Positions 38,167 through 48,300 of a DNA stretch of 64,000 bases are shown one piece after another; position 1 is the first letter of the stretch; every line of letters begins with the position of its first letter. The notes under the pieces were generated by a model. The model was not told where the DNA came from. It searched no databases and was given only the letters and a program-made list of their open reading frames with translations. Origin of the DNA: Amylostereum areolatum. Taxonomy: Eukaryota; Basidiomycota; Agaricomycetes; Russulales; Stereaceae. The stretch is from assembly GCA_012932865.1 (NCBI GenBank), contig SAXG01000028.1:310001-374000 (forward strand), in the 5' to 3' direction. A program made the position numbers and the translations under genes.

Positions 38167-40194
38167 ATGACATCTCTCTTTTCGTCTTCCCCGATGCGCT
38201 CTGACTGCAACGATCAAGCAGTTCCTCAAGATGCCAACATTGACAGCTTTGAGTTCAACACAGAGTTCGTCGTGTTGGAATCACGACTTCTCACGGCACT
38301 TGAGGTCCTGCAACAGACCCCTGGAGAGCCAAATGGGAAATGGTGGAAATATTTTCTCCGATCATTTGTGCGTCGCTGTCTTTTCTACTTTGACTCTCGC
38401 ACTCACTCTGCCGCAAAGAAAAAAATGTTAGACAACTTCTGCGCAGTTGCCGAAGCGACGGGACTATCAGCATATCCGGCAATCATCGAGGCTGTCTTCG
38501 CCATCCAGGAGGTCTGTGAAGGGAGAACCTTGCGTGCTCGCAATACCGACATCCGTGCCATCACTGCCCGCAAATGGCGGATGCATGCTATTAGGAGGGG
38601 ACATCGCTGTGAGTACCGACTTGTGTTGTGTACCCCTCATACTAACTGTGTATTGTTCCGAAAGCGTTCTGGACCAGCAACATCGTCCCTCCTGGGACAA
38701 CCGATTCCAATGGCCATTCAGATGATGCCGCATCCAACCTGCGGTCCGACAACCACTCCGATGCCCACTCGGGCATGCAATCCGACACCCGCTTGGAGGT
38801 GTTTGATCCCCACCCTGATCCTCCCTCCGACGCCAAATTTGATGGGTCGTATGACCACATTGGTGAGGATGATGGTATGTCAATTCGGTTTCTTAATTTA
38901 CATTCCTTTTCACTGGTTCCGATTTTAGAGCGGCAGGCTACCAGTGCCACTGTCGATGTCGACGCAATCTCCCACACTGAAGACCAAGACAACGTCGGTG
39001 CCGATGCCCAAGAGAACAGGCCCAACACTGCGTCGGATGATGAAATCTCTGATGCTGTCTCATTCGACGAGGACCACCCAGCGCGGTGGCCAAATGAGGT
39101 AAAATCAATCCTCAGGTGTATGTCTCCACTGACATTGTGCAACATCTGTCTGGTAGATCCCATGCACGGCCTGCGAGTACCAGAAACTTGGGTGCTGGAA
39201 TGAGGGCCGCAGTCGGTCCTGTGTCAGCTGCTTTGAGAACACGTTGGAATGCTCCCACAAGCCTCGCGCAAGCAACCGTACAAATAAGTCCGACTACGCC
39301 ACCATGCGACGTGTGGGCAATCCTCCGCGCCAGCAACTGTTCCGACCAAATGCCGACCCCCCCTCTGTCCCCCCCAGCACACATGCTCCGACCCTCCCTC
39401 CAAGCACACGTGCACCCACACCTAGGGTGCCGTCTATATCCGGCTCGGTAGCTGGATCTAGTGTTCGTGCACCATCTGTTCGCTCTGCCGCTGTTCACGC
39501 GAATGTATTGGTAAAGTCTCAGGTTGAGGCGGACTTCTCTGGTCCGACGTCCGACGCCTCCGCCTCCGACTCCGATTCCGACACCGAAGCCCTCCACACC
39601 TGTAAGTTCATTTTCAATGGATGCAGTTGCCCCTGGCGAACTAATATTCCATCCTTAGGCCATGCCTCTACCGCGACAATGTTCTCTCTGTTCCTCGCGT
39701 CCCAGATCCAGCGTCGGATCTCCGACATTGTGATGGACAAGACTGTGGCACTCGAGGTGTCAGCGCTGAACACCCTCTCCCTCCAGGATTTCCGCCTTGC
39801 AAATGAGCTCCTTATGTTTCAAGGCCTTTCTAGGGTCATGGAACAGCTCCACACTCAGGTGGACACGCTGTCCGACGAGCTCGTGAGGGTGTGCAAGAAC
39901 CTTAGCCGTTGCGAGGCCCTTGTCCGAAACTCTGCTCCACAGTCGGCTTCGCCTCCCGTGCGGGATTTGACTCCGCACGGTGACACCTCCCGTTCTCCGA
40001 CTCCTCTACAACTCCCCAACGAGGGAGATGATGAGGACATGCCTCATTTTATTGTCCCAGCGCAGGAGAAAATTGAACGGGACGAAACACTTGAGTCGGA
40101 TGTTGAAGAGTCGGAGGTCGAGTTTGAGGTTGGTGCTAGCGAGCGTGACACGGATGATGAGGAGGATGAGCTTGGAGAGCTTGAGGACTTGTAG
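38167..40194 (+). CDS. Zn2Cys6-like cysteine-cluster protein, five exons
   Basis: Exons 38167-38608, 38665-38874, 38929-39098, 39157-39601, 39659-40194, all with GT-AG introns of about 54-58 nt that keep frame. The N-terminal domain (about 1-150) is helical. An acidic Asp/Ser-rich linker follows, then C-x2-C-x6-C-W-x7-C-x2-C-x6-C-S-H at the start of exon 4 (CTACEYQKLGC...CVSCFENTLEC). After it come Pro/Ser/Thr-rich DNA, a helical region with a coiled-coil look (MEQLHTQVDTLSDELVRV) and a very acidic C terminus. The Cys spacing fits Gal4-type Zn2Cys6, but the cluster is internal and lacks basic residues between Cys2 and Cys3, so DNA binding is only a possibility. Apparently intact; a decayed paralogue is at 17.0-17.8 kb. 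Confidence 0.65.
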
Positions 40195-40373
40195 GGTATA
40201 TGGACTGGTTGAACTCCGGCCCAGACAGGCGTTTCGGGCCGTGATCATGTATTTGTGTTTATTGTGAATTGCATGTGACTGTTTCTCTACACGAGAAGTG
40301 TGTGCTGGCACTTGTCTCCTGTCTCCACCATATTTCCTTGCCAGGTGTCATTCCTGTGTTGGCCCTTTGCGAC

Positions 40374-42425
40374 ATGTCTAGTGGGGATGAAGACGGAGAT
40401 ATCTACTCCTGGGACTTCGGAGATGACACCGGAGATCTTCTAGACGCCCATGTTCCTGACACCGTTGTCACCGAGCTCCTGGAAATCCTTCCCGACGAAC
40501 TGGATTGGGTCGCCAGGCACGTGGACGAGTTTCGCCATGTCAAGTGGGCCGCCCGACCAGCCTGGTTAAGAAAGCACTTCGGACCGTTCTTTTCTGAAGT
40601 CCACAATGGGAAGAACTATCCTCCAGACCGACTTCCGACAAAGAGAGTTGATCCGAAGTTTGTTGAACGGTGCACAGTGCGTAGCCTCTCATGGATTTTT
40701 GGACTCGTGCTGAATGTTAGATAAATAGGTCATCCGCCTCCACCTATACAGTGAATCCCGTGTCCGACACCCTCGTGAATGGATAACACATCATGACGGC
40801 TTTTCATTCCATTGGATTTTTTGCATTGTCTTTGAGAAGGAGATCCTGCAGCGGCGCGACAAGCTTGTGGCAGCAATGACCGACAGTGACCGGCAGAAAT
40901 GTGTAAATCCGCAGTTGAAATGTTACCAGCCTGCCCTGTCACAGATATTGAAGGAGCTTACCCCAGAACAAAGGTCGGAGGTCGAGAAGGTCCGATCCAA
41001 GTACAATGCTGGCGGCGTGCCAGACCATCTGAAGGCTGAGTATGTTTGTCCTGACCTTTCTGTGTTTGACAGCCTGTTCACAGCAATGTAGGTACACCCG
41101 CCTTCTTCTTCCGAAGATAATATACGAGGCACACGTCAAAGCATGGACAATGTGCGGAGTCCCTTTGTTGACGTTCGGAGCTATTCCGACCCTCCCCGAA
41201 GGGAGTTTCAAGGCTGATTGGTACATATGTTCTTATCATCGTGGCAGCAATATCAAACTGATCACCCACCTCCGACAGTTTTGAGTTCGGAGTCGGTTGC
41301 GGGTACGCCAGTCAACCTTTCGTGGAGCAGTTTCCAAAGTACGCAACGGAGCGGCTGGACAATTTAATTGATGACTCGGGACGATCATGCCACAGTAGGC
41401 TAACATTACGTTGGTCATGCACGCAAGCTAACATCCCGATGATCAGCCTTCAAAGCAAATCCGAAGGGTCCGACCGTGAACGTCACAAAGTCGGGAAATC
41501 TGAAGAAGCCCTGGCCCAAGATGACTTTCAACAATGGACTGCCACAGCTCCCCCAGACTGGGTGGACATCGGAAAAACCATCGGTCAGTGAAAAATGTGC
41601 ATGGACTCGTGCCTACCTGACCACAGAGTACCGTACGTCTGCATGCAATCCCACGTCCTCTTACAACTCAGATTTATACTAGGCATCGATGCGGATTCGT
41701 CGGTGGCCCGTGTCATGTGGAAGATGTTCCAAGACAATCCCGAAGATACCTTCTTCACCCCCTCCTTACTCCCTGTTACCTGGTCGACACTGACAGAGCC
41801 TGGCAAGTGGTCTGTCGTACAGTGCAACAAATTCTATGTGGCTATGGAAAGAAATATGCAAGACAATGGGCGTGGATTTTCCTTCCATCACATAGCTGTG
41901 AAGAAGCAGATAAAACCTGCAGTCCCTGCTTCCCTCCGACAGTGGAAGCCGGAGGCCGAAGCGGACGCGGAGGCGATCAAGGGTGATGATGACACCGATG
42001 ATGATAATCAAGATATGCAGTCCATTGCTGCTCATCTGGCTGCAAAGCATCGGGGTCGCACGAAAGACACCGCTTCTTTGAAAGCACCTCCAACTACCAA
42101 GCCACCAGGCTTCGAAGTCTCTGAAACCCCAGCACGTCCGACATGCCGACGCCGTCGGAAATCAACCAGGACCCCCAAGAAGAAGGTGTCGGGGAAGGCA
42201 CGAGCACAGGCACCTGCTGAAAGCTCAGATGAGGCGGTATTAAGTCCTCCCCGGAATTTTGCGTCAGGATCCGATGACCCTCAATATCGCGTTGAAAAGC
42301 GGATCATGGACTACGTCGGAGAAGCATCGGAGGATGAACGTGATGGATTGGACCGACCTCAAGTGTGGCCACATCCCTGCTGGACAGGCCTCCCCCCAGA
42401 AACAGTCCAACGAAAACCCACTCAT
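40374..42425 (+). pseudogene. Multi-exon hypothetical gene, 5' part, interrupted by element C
   Basis: ATG 40374 (MSSGDEDGDIYSWDF) starts exon 1, which ends near 40678. Further coding-like exons lie at about 40830-41040 (LKELTPEQRSEVEKV), 41110-41220, 41280-41395, 41430-41578 and 41640-42425. The last is basic and nuclear-looking (CRRRRKSTRTPKKK), then acidic. It reads to ...KPTH at 42425, where the C LTR begins. The frame resumes after the duplicated CTCAT at 49946. Downstream of and co-oriented with the Zn2Cys6-like gene. Pattern typical of agaricomycete-specific proteins; function unknown. Confidence 0.5.
42421..42425 (+). repeat. Target-site duplication of element C, left copy (CTCAT)
   Basis: The identical CTCAT is at 49941-49945, directly after the 3' LTR. 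Confidence 0.9.
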
Positions 42426-42882
42426 TGTCATGAACGGTCTATAATTTTCTTTTTACTTTACATCGGTTACACGCTTTAGGACTTATCGACTTATCACCGG
42501 TCCGGCTCCACCTTGGCCCGGACCCGGCTCATCTATATCCCGCCCGGACCCACGTGACTCATCTCGGTCCGGGTCTGACTCCTTTCTCTTGACTCATGCT
42601 GTACGATACTGACTCATGCTGTGCTCTTTTACATACGACTGCTTACTTATACTTGGTCTGCTTACTGATCGCCGTGTATTGGTTGCTTACCTAAGTCTCT
42701 CTCCTCTTGTGTATATAAGGCTCGCTCTCGCTGTACATATTCCTTATCTCGAGCTAGTCAATTCTACCGACTTTGCTTGCTTTCCCTTGTCTGTCGCCGT
42801 GTCTGATCGGCTCCCCTCTGTCGTCCTCTTCCTCTGTCAGCTTTGTCGTAACTTGGTGCTGTCGCACTAGTCGTTGCTGACA
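42426..42882 (+). repeat. Element C 5' LTR (457 bp)
   Basis: TGTCATGAAC...GTTGCTGACA. TATATAA at 42712-42718; predicted RNA 5' segment ATCTCGAGCT at 42746-42755. Confidence 0.95.
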
Positions 42883-42884
42883 TA

Positions 42885-42894
42885 AGCTCGAGAT
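42885..42894 (+). other. Self-priming PBS of element C
   Basis: AGCTCGAGAT, 2 nt after the LTR, is the exact reverse complement of 42746-42755. Confidence 0.7.
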
Positions 42895-43354
42895 CTGTTT
42901 ACTCTTGCACCACCCTACGACCGTCCCTACGTACTGTAGCGTAGTAGTAGTAGTACCCGTCTGGTACTGACCTTGTTCTTCCCCCGTGCCGCCCTAGACC
43001 GTTGCCCCCAGAGTACGCGACTCGTTACCCTGACATTGTGGTCGTGCGCACGTATACCGGTGCCGGCTTGACGTTTCCTCGAAACGTTACACCTACTCGA
43101 GACTCTCCAATACCAGGAGTTGAAAGCTCAGAGGTGACAGTAGAAGGTGCACCTTTGGTGTAGGAAACGAGTAAAAGCGGCGAAAGGAAAGCGGTTTAGG
43201 AAGTCTTTGGGCTCGTGTCCCCTAGACGAAGAGACAGCCAACAGGTCGAGAAGACTGAGGCAGACCGTCTTGCGATCTCATAACAGAACCACCTTCCCTC
43301 GACAAAAATCTTCCCTTGCCGCACAGAGTAACCATTTCGACTGGGGGCTCGTGC

Positions 43355-43756
43355 ATGGAAGATTGGCGCTCGCAAGTACAAGAATTCATCCCCATCAGCC
43401 ACGACGCTATCATCTCCCTCATCAACGAATCTAAAGACCCTTGGGCCTGGCACAATTGGAAGGTCGCCCTCGGTGTAGAAGAACTTGAAGACTCCATCAT
43501 AGACATCCACTTCTATCGCCTCAAAATAAGCGAACAAGGAAACGGAAACCTCTACGTCTACTCCTGCCCATACGTCACCTACCGCTACAAACTCGAGCAA
43601 CCCCCAAAATCCTTCTACGCACCCAACGAGAAAATACCAGTAGACACTCGACACACCCACCGCCTCCTTACACCAGGCAACACCCCCAGCCCCACACCAG
43701 AGCCAGAGGTCATCGACCTCACCCAGCCAGAGGTCATCGACCTCACCCACTTATAA
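43355..43756 (+). CDS. Element C ORF0 (133 aa) with tandem VIDLT motifs
   Basis: Its ATG is the first AUG after the predicted transcript start (609 nt of AUG-free leader). The protein starts MEDWRSQVQEF, has an alpha/beta-looking body with many aromatics, and ends EVIDLTQPEVIDLTHL before TAA (43754-43756). VIDLT is the classical SUMO-interacting core. The body matches no family I recognise. The stop is followed in frame by 102 open codons without ATG, then the gag ATG. Confidence 0.65.
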   Translation: MEDWRSQVQEFIPISHDAIISLINESKDPWAWHNWKVALGVEELEDSIIDIHFYRLKISEQGNGNLYVYSCPYVTYRYKLEQPPKSFYAPNEKIPVDTRHTHRLLTPGNTPSPTPEPEVIDLTQPEVIDLTHL

Positions 43757-44062
43757 ACAATTCCCTCGTTCGGACTCAACGGCTCCGACTCCAGTTCTGA
43801 CTCCGACACCGACGTTGAGGACGAAGACTGCTACATATATCCCCTCCCTCTAGGCTTCACTGAACGAGGAAACGACTTCTTTGTCCAACTCGGAGACACC
43901 ACTGTCGAAGTCGCCTTCGTAGCAACCCAAACAAGTGGCATCAGTTGGTACTTCGCCAACGAAAGCCAAGACGACCTCACTGAAGCCGACTTCAACCTCA
44001 TCGCCGCCTCCGCCCTACCGCCTGTCACCGACGAAGACTTCTCCGACCTCGACGAACCAATC
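43757..44062 (+). other. Element C pre-gag open segment (102 codons, no AUG)
   Basis: In frame with both ORF0 and gag. It begins TIPSFGLNGSDSSSD, then an acidic stretch, then GDTTVEVAF, and ends DEDFSDLDEPI before the gag ATG. The A copy is 103 codons and much more divergent in the middle, yet it also stays open. Either a readthrough extension of ORF0 into Gag or a reinitiation spacer that happens to be open. Confidence 0.5.
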
Positions 44063-45319
44063 ATGGCTGCCCAGTGGATCCGCACCGACCCCCAACCCCC
44101 TCTCCCCGCCGAACTTGCCAACTGCACCGAAATCGGTGGAACATGGAACATTGTCATCGGCCAAACTGGCTCTCCCATCCAACACATGAATAACGGCACC
44201 GACGATGCCTGGCTCATGGAAGTAAATGGCCAATGGGTCGCCATCCCTTCCGTGCTTGTTGCTGCCCTCAACCTGCCACCCCCCACCGTCAACGTCACGG
44301 CCCCCCCCATCACTGTCAACCCCCCTGCGGTCACTGTTAGTGCCCCAGCCGCCGCCGCTGCCAGACCCCCCCGAAAGAAAGTCCACGCGAAAACTCCTGA
44401 AGGCTTCTCTGGGAAACGAGAGGACTTCAATGACTGGATGCGGTCGTGCGAGGAATACATGCGAGCTGCTGAGGATGACCTCGTGACGGACAAGGACAAA
44501 GTCCTCTTCATTCTCACCTACATGACGGGGGAGGCAGCACGCACCTGGAAGGCCGAGTATGAGGATGCACACTTGGCCAATGGAGCCATGGTCGCCTGGG
44601 TGGACTTCCACAAAGCACTCAAAGGGGCCTTCACCGACGTCAATGAGCAGCACCGTGCCGCAGTCGAACTAGACGGGTTCAAACAGACGAAGGGTACCAC
44701 TGCCCATGAATACTTTGCCAAGTTCGAGCAACTCGCAAGAAAGGCAGGATACTCCACGGCGCAGGACCCTATCCACCTCATGCAGCTGCTCAAACACAAC
44801 GTCTACTATCGGACCATCGACTCCATCTACGACAGCGGTCACGTTCCTCAGAAATATGAGGACCTCAAAGAGCGCATCATCCTGATCGACGGTCTGCGAC
44901 AGGAGCGGGAGGACCTTAAGACCCAGCGCAGTGGACCCGTGCAGAACCAAAAACCCAAAGGACAAGGATCGTCCAATGGGCAACAAGGGGGGCAGGTCCC
45001 ATGGCGCCGCGATGGAACCGGCACGGTGCACGGTGGCAAAGGTCAGCCGATGGACGTCAACCGTGTCGACATCAAGGGGCGATGCTTCCGCTGCGGACAG
45101 AATGGCCACCAGATGCGGGACTGCAGGGTGGACGTGAAGAACATCCGAGACATGTGGGGGAGGGACCGGTACACGGAACCACCAAAGCGGGAGGCTCGAG
45201 CACAGACGTTCGAGACGCCCACCGCCTGGGCTAGGAGCCTGTCGGCCGAAGATCGGAAAAGCGTGATGGACGCGCTTCAAGCTCAGCCGAAGGTGGAGGA
45301 GAAGAAGGAGGGTTTTTGA
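44063..45319 (+). CDS. gag: Element C Gag
   Basis: 418 residues. Gly/Pro-rich N-terminal region, a basic link (RPPRKKVHAKTPEGF), a capsid-like helical domain (about 115-270, Retrotrans_gag-like: DWMRSCEEYMRAAEDD, YMTGEAARTWKAEY), a basic Gln/Gly linker, a CCHC knuckle (CFRCGQNGHQMRDC, about 341-354), and a C-terminal tail ending KKEGF before TGA (45317-45319). Confidence 0.9.
   Translation: MAAQWIRTDPQPPLPAELANCTEIGGTWNIVIGQTGSPIQHMNNGTDDAWLMEVNGQWVAIPSVLVAALNLPPPTVNVTAPPITVNPPAVTVSAPAAAAARPPRKKVHAKTPEGFSGKREDFNDWMRSCEEYMRAAEDDLVTDKDKVLFILTYMTGEAARTWKAEYEDAHLANGAMVAWVDFHKALKGAFTDVNEQHRAAVELDGFKQTKGTTAHEYFAKFEQLARKAGYSTAQDPIHLMQLLKHNVYYRTIDSIYDSGHVPQKYEDLKERIILIDGLRQEREDLKTQRSGPVQNQKPKGQGSSNGQQGGQVPWRRDGTGTVHGGKGQPMDVNRVDIKGRCFRCGQNGHQMRDCRVDVKNIRDMWGRDRYTEPPKREARAQTFETPTAWARSLSAEDRKSVMDALQAQPKVEEKKEGF
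45310..45316 (+). other. Gag-pol -1 frameshift heptamer GGGTTTT
   Basis: In the gag frame it reads G GGT TTT directly before TGA, fitting X XXY YYZ. Slippage by -1 yields GGG TTT TTG, which is the pol frame. The same heptamer is at 4395-4401 in A. Confidence 0.7.
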
Positions 45320-48300
45320 GGGGGCTGACGATGTACACGGCATCTGAAGCCCAAGTTTCTGTTTCTCGCTCGTCTGGTTTTGTGGCGCCTCGGTGGCCTG
45401 GTTCTCGTTTACATATGCGCATTGTTGCTTCGGACTGTACTACTACGGGGGATATCCCCATTATGACTTCTCTTACGGACTCTATCGGTACGGGCACGCG
45501 TCCCGTTGTTATTTTAGATACTCAGGCCTCGATTTGTGAGCCTTCGGCTTTGGATATGGCTTCGGTTTCGGCTTCAGTTTTGGATACGGCTCTGGATACG
45601 GACTCGGTTTTGGATATGGACCCTGTGAAGTCAGGGACAACGCCGTGCGATGGAAGGGGCACGGCGCCCAAATCATGTTATATGGCACCTGGAACGGCTC
45701 AATGGACGCTTCGTCGCTTAAGGGAAGACAAACCCGAAAGTGCGATTGCAATCCTTCGCATCTGGACACACCACCGACGCCGTGACGAGGCTACTTATGA
45801 AGCCATCAAGGAAATAACTGGCATGGGAGACGAGTTAGCATGTCAAGCTCTACTAGAGCTCGCCACTCCTATGCAGTTCATACGCTCCGCCAGCGCCAAG
45901 GAACAAACGGTCATTCCCACACAACTGGTGGTAGATTCCAAACGCATTGTCAAAGCTCTCGCACTCCTGGACAGTGGTTGCACTGGCTCGTGTATTAACA
46001 CGAAGTTTGTGCAGGAAAATCACATCCCCACGCGACGGACTGCTCGCCCAATCCCAGTACGAAATGCAGACGGCACTCTCAACACAGGAGGTCCCATTAC
46101 GGAATATGTCACACTTCGCCTAAATATTCAAGACCATGAAGAAAACATTGACCTGGCGGTCTCCAATCTAGGAGATATGGACCTTTTCATTGGACATGAG
46201 TGGCTAAAGAAGCACAACCCTCACATCAACTGGAAATCCGGGTCAATTGAATTTGACCGATGCCCTATCAGCTGCTCTCGTCCCCCTCCCCTCCTCAATA
46301 TCGATGAGGATGAAGAGGAGGAGGAAGAGCCAGTCCACATGGAAAAGGACGAGCAGCTGTTTGCTTTCGACTGGGATGGCTACAAAGCGACATACCACAT
46401 CCGGACCCATGCATCGGACATTGCAATTGAAGAACACGCTAAGAAAAAGGAACAGACCTTCTCTGAGCGAGTCCCAACGGCGTACCACGAATTCAAGGAC
46501 ATCTTTGACAAAGACGACTTCGACAAGCTCCCGGAGCGACGCCCATGGGACCACGCCATTGAGCTCACTCCTAACTTCAAACCGGTTGATTGCAAAGTTT
46601 ACCCCCTCACATTGGACGAGCAGAAGCAACTGGACGCCTTTCTGGAAGAGAACCTGAGATCTGGCCGGATCCAACCGTCCAAATCACCCATGGCCTCCCC
46701 ATTCTTCTTCATCAAGAAAAAAGACGGCTCGCTACGTCCTGTGCAGGACTATCGAAAGCTCAATGAGATGACAATAAAGAACCGTTACCCGCTCCCGCTC
46801 ATCCAAGAGTTGGTTGACAAACTTAAAGGAGCACGGCACTTTACCAAGCTCGATGTCCGATGGGGGTACAACAATGTTCGGATTAAAGAAGGGGACGAGT
46901 GGAAAGCTGCATTCCGCACGAACAAAGGTCTCTACGAGCCTACGGTCATGTTCTTTGGACTCACCAACTCCCCGTCTACGTTCCAAGCCATGATGAATGA
47001 CCTGTTCAAAGACTTGATCCACCAAGGAGTCGTGGTCGTCTATTTGGACGACATCCTCATCTTCACACATACGCTAGAAGAACATCGTCGAATAGTCAAG
47101 GAGGTCCTTCGGATCCTGCGAGAAAACAAACTCTATCTGAAGCCAGAAAAGTGCGAGTTTGAGAAGGCAGAAATCGAATACCTGGGCATGATTGTCGGCG
47201 GAGGAAGGGTTCGCATGGATCCAGCAAAGGTCGCGTCTATCACCAATTGGCCAGCCCCCAAAACGAAGAAACAACTTCAATCATTTTTGGGCTTTTGCAA
47301 CTTCTACCGTCGCTTTATCAAGGACTTCAGTGGCATTGCTCACCCAATGACTAAACTCACTGGGAAGACGGAATGGGTCTGGGACACCCCACAGCAGGAG
47401 GCTTTTGAGGAACTCAAGCGACGTATAACATCGCAGCCAGTTCTAGCAATCCCTACAGACGATGGACAGTTCCGTGTCGAGGCGGACTCCTCTGACTATG
47501 CCACGGGCGCGGTACTTTCGCAACAACAGGACAATGGCAAATGGCACCCGGTCGCCTTCCTCTCAAAGTCCCTCAGCGAAGCTGAGAGGAACTATGAGAT
47601 TTATGACAAGGAATTACTGGCTATCATGACGGCGTTAGAGGAATGGAGACAATACCTCATGGGGGCACGACAGGAGTTTGAAATCTGGTCGGATCATCGC
47701 AATCTCACGTACTTCCGCAAGGCGCAGAAGCTAAATCGGAGACAAGCACGATGGTTAACGGAGCTACAAGAGTATCATTGTACGCTACTCCACAAGCCTG
47801 GCAAAACAATGGGTAAACCCGATGCTATTTCCCGACTAGCGGGCCTTGAGAAGGGGGAGAAAGACAATGAAAACATTGTCCTCCTGAAACCAGAACTCTT
47901 TCGCACCCTCAACCATGCAGGAATTATAACCAATGGACCTGACAATGTCTTCATTGAGCGGATTCAGGAGGCTACCTTACTCCGAGACCATGCAGTAGAA
48001 CGCGCCTTAGCACTCAAAGTGAAGGGATGGCTGGAACACGCAGATGGAACGATCACCTGGCAACACAGACTCTATGTCCCAAGAGACAAAGGACTCCGTG
48101 CAGACATCATCCAAGCTCATCATGACGGCCCGCTTGTCGGTCACCCAGGACGATACAAGACCCATGAGCTCATCACGCGCAACTACTGGTGGCCTGCCAT
48201 TAGAGACGATGTCCGGAAATATGTTGAAGGATGTGAGACCTGCCAACGTACCAAGATTAGACATGATCGCATTGCCACTCCACTCCACCCACATGACCCG

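Noticed and set aside
43690..43810. An intron that would remove the ORF0 stop in element C
   Set aside because: The only GT-AG pair found (donor at the second GAGGTCATC, acceptor at GACTCCAG) is 62 nt, shifts the frame and meets a stop at once in both C and A.
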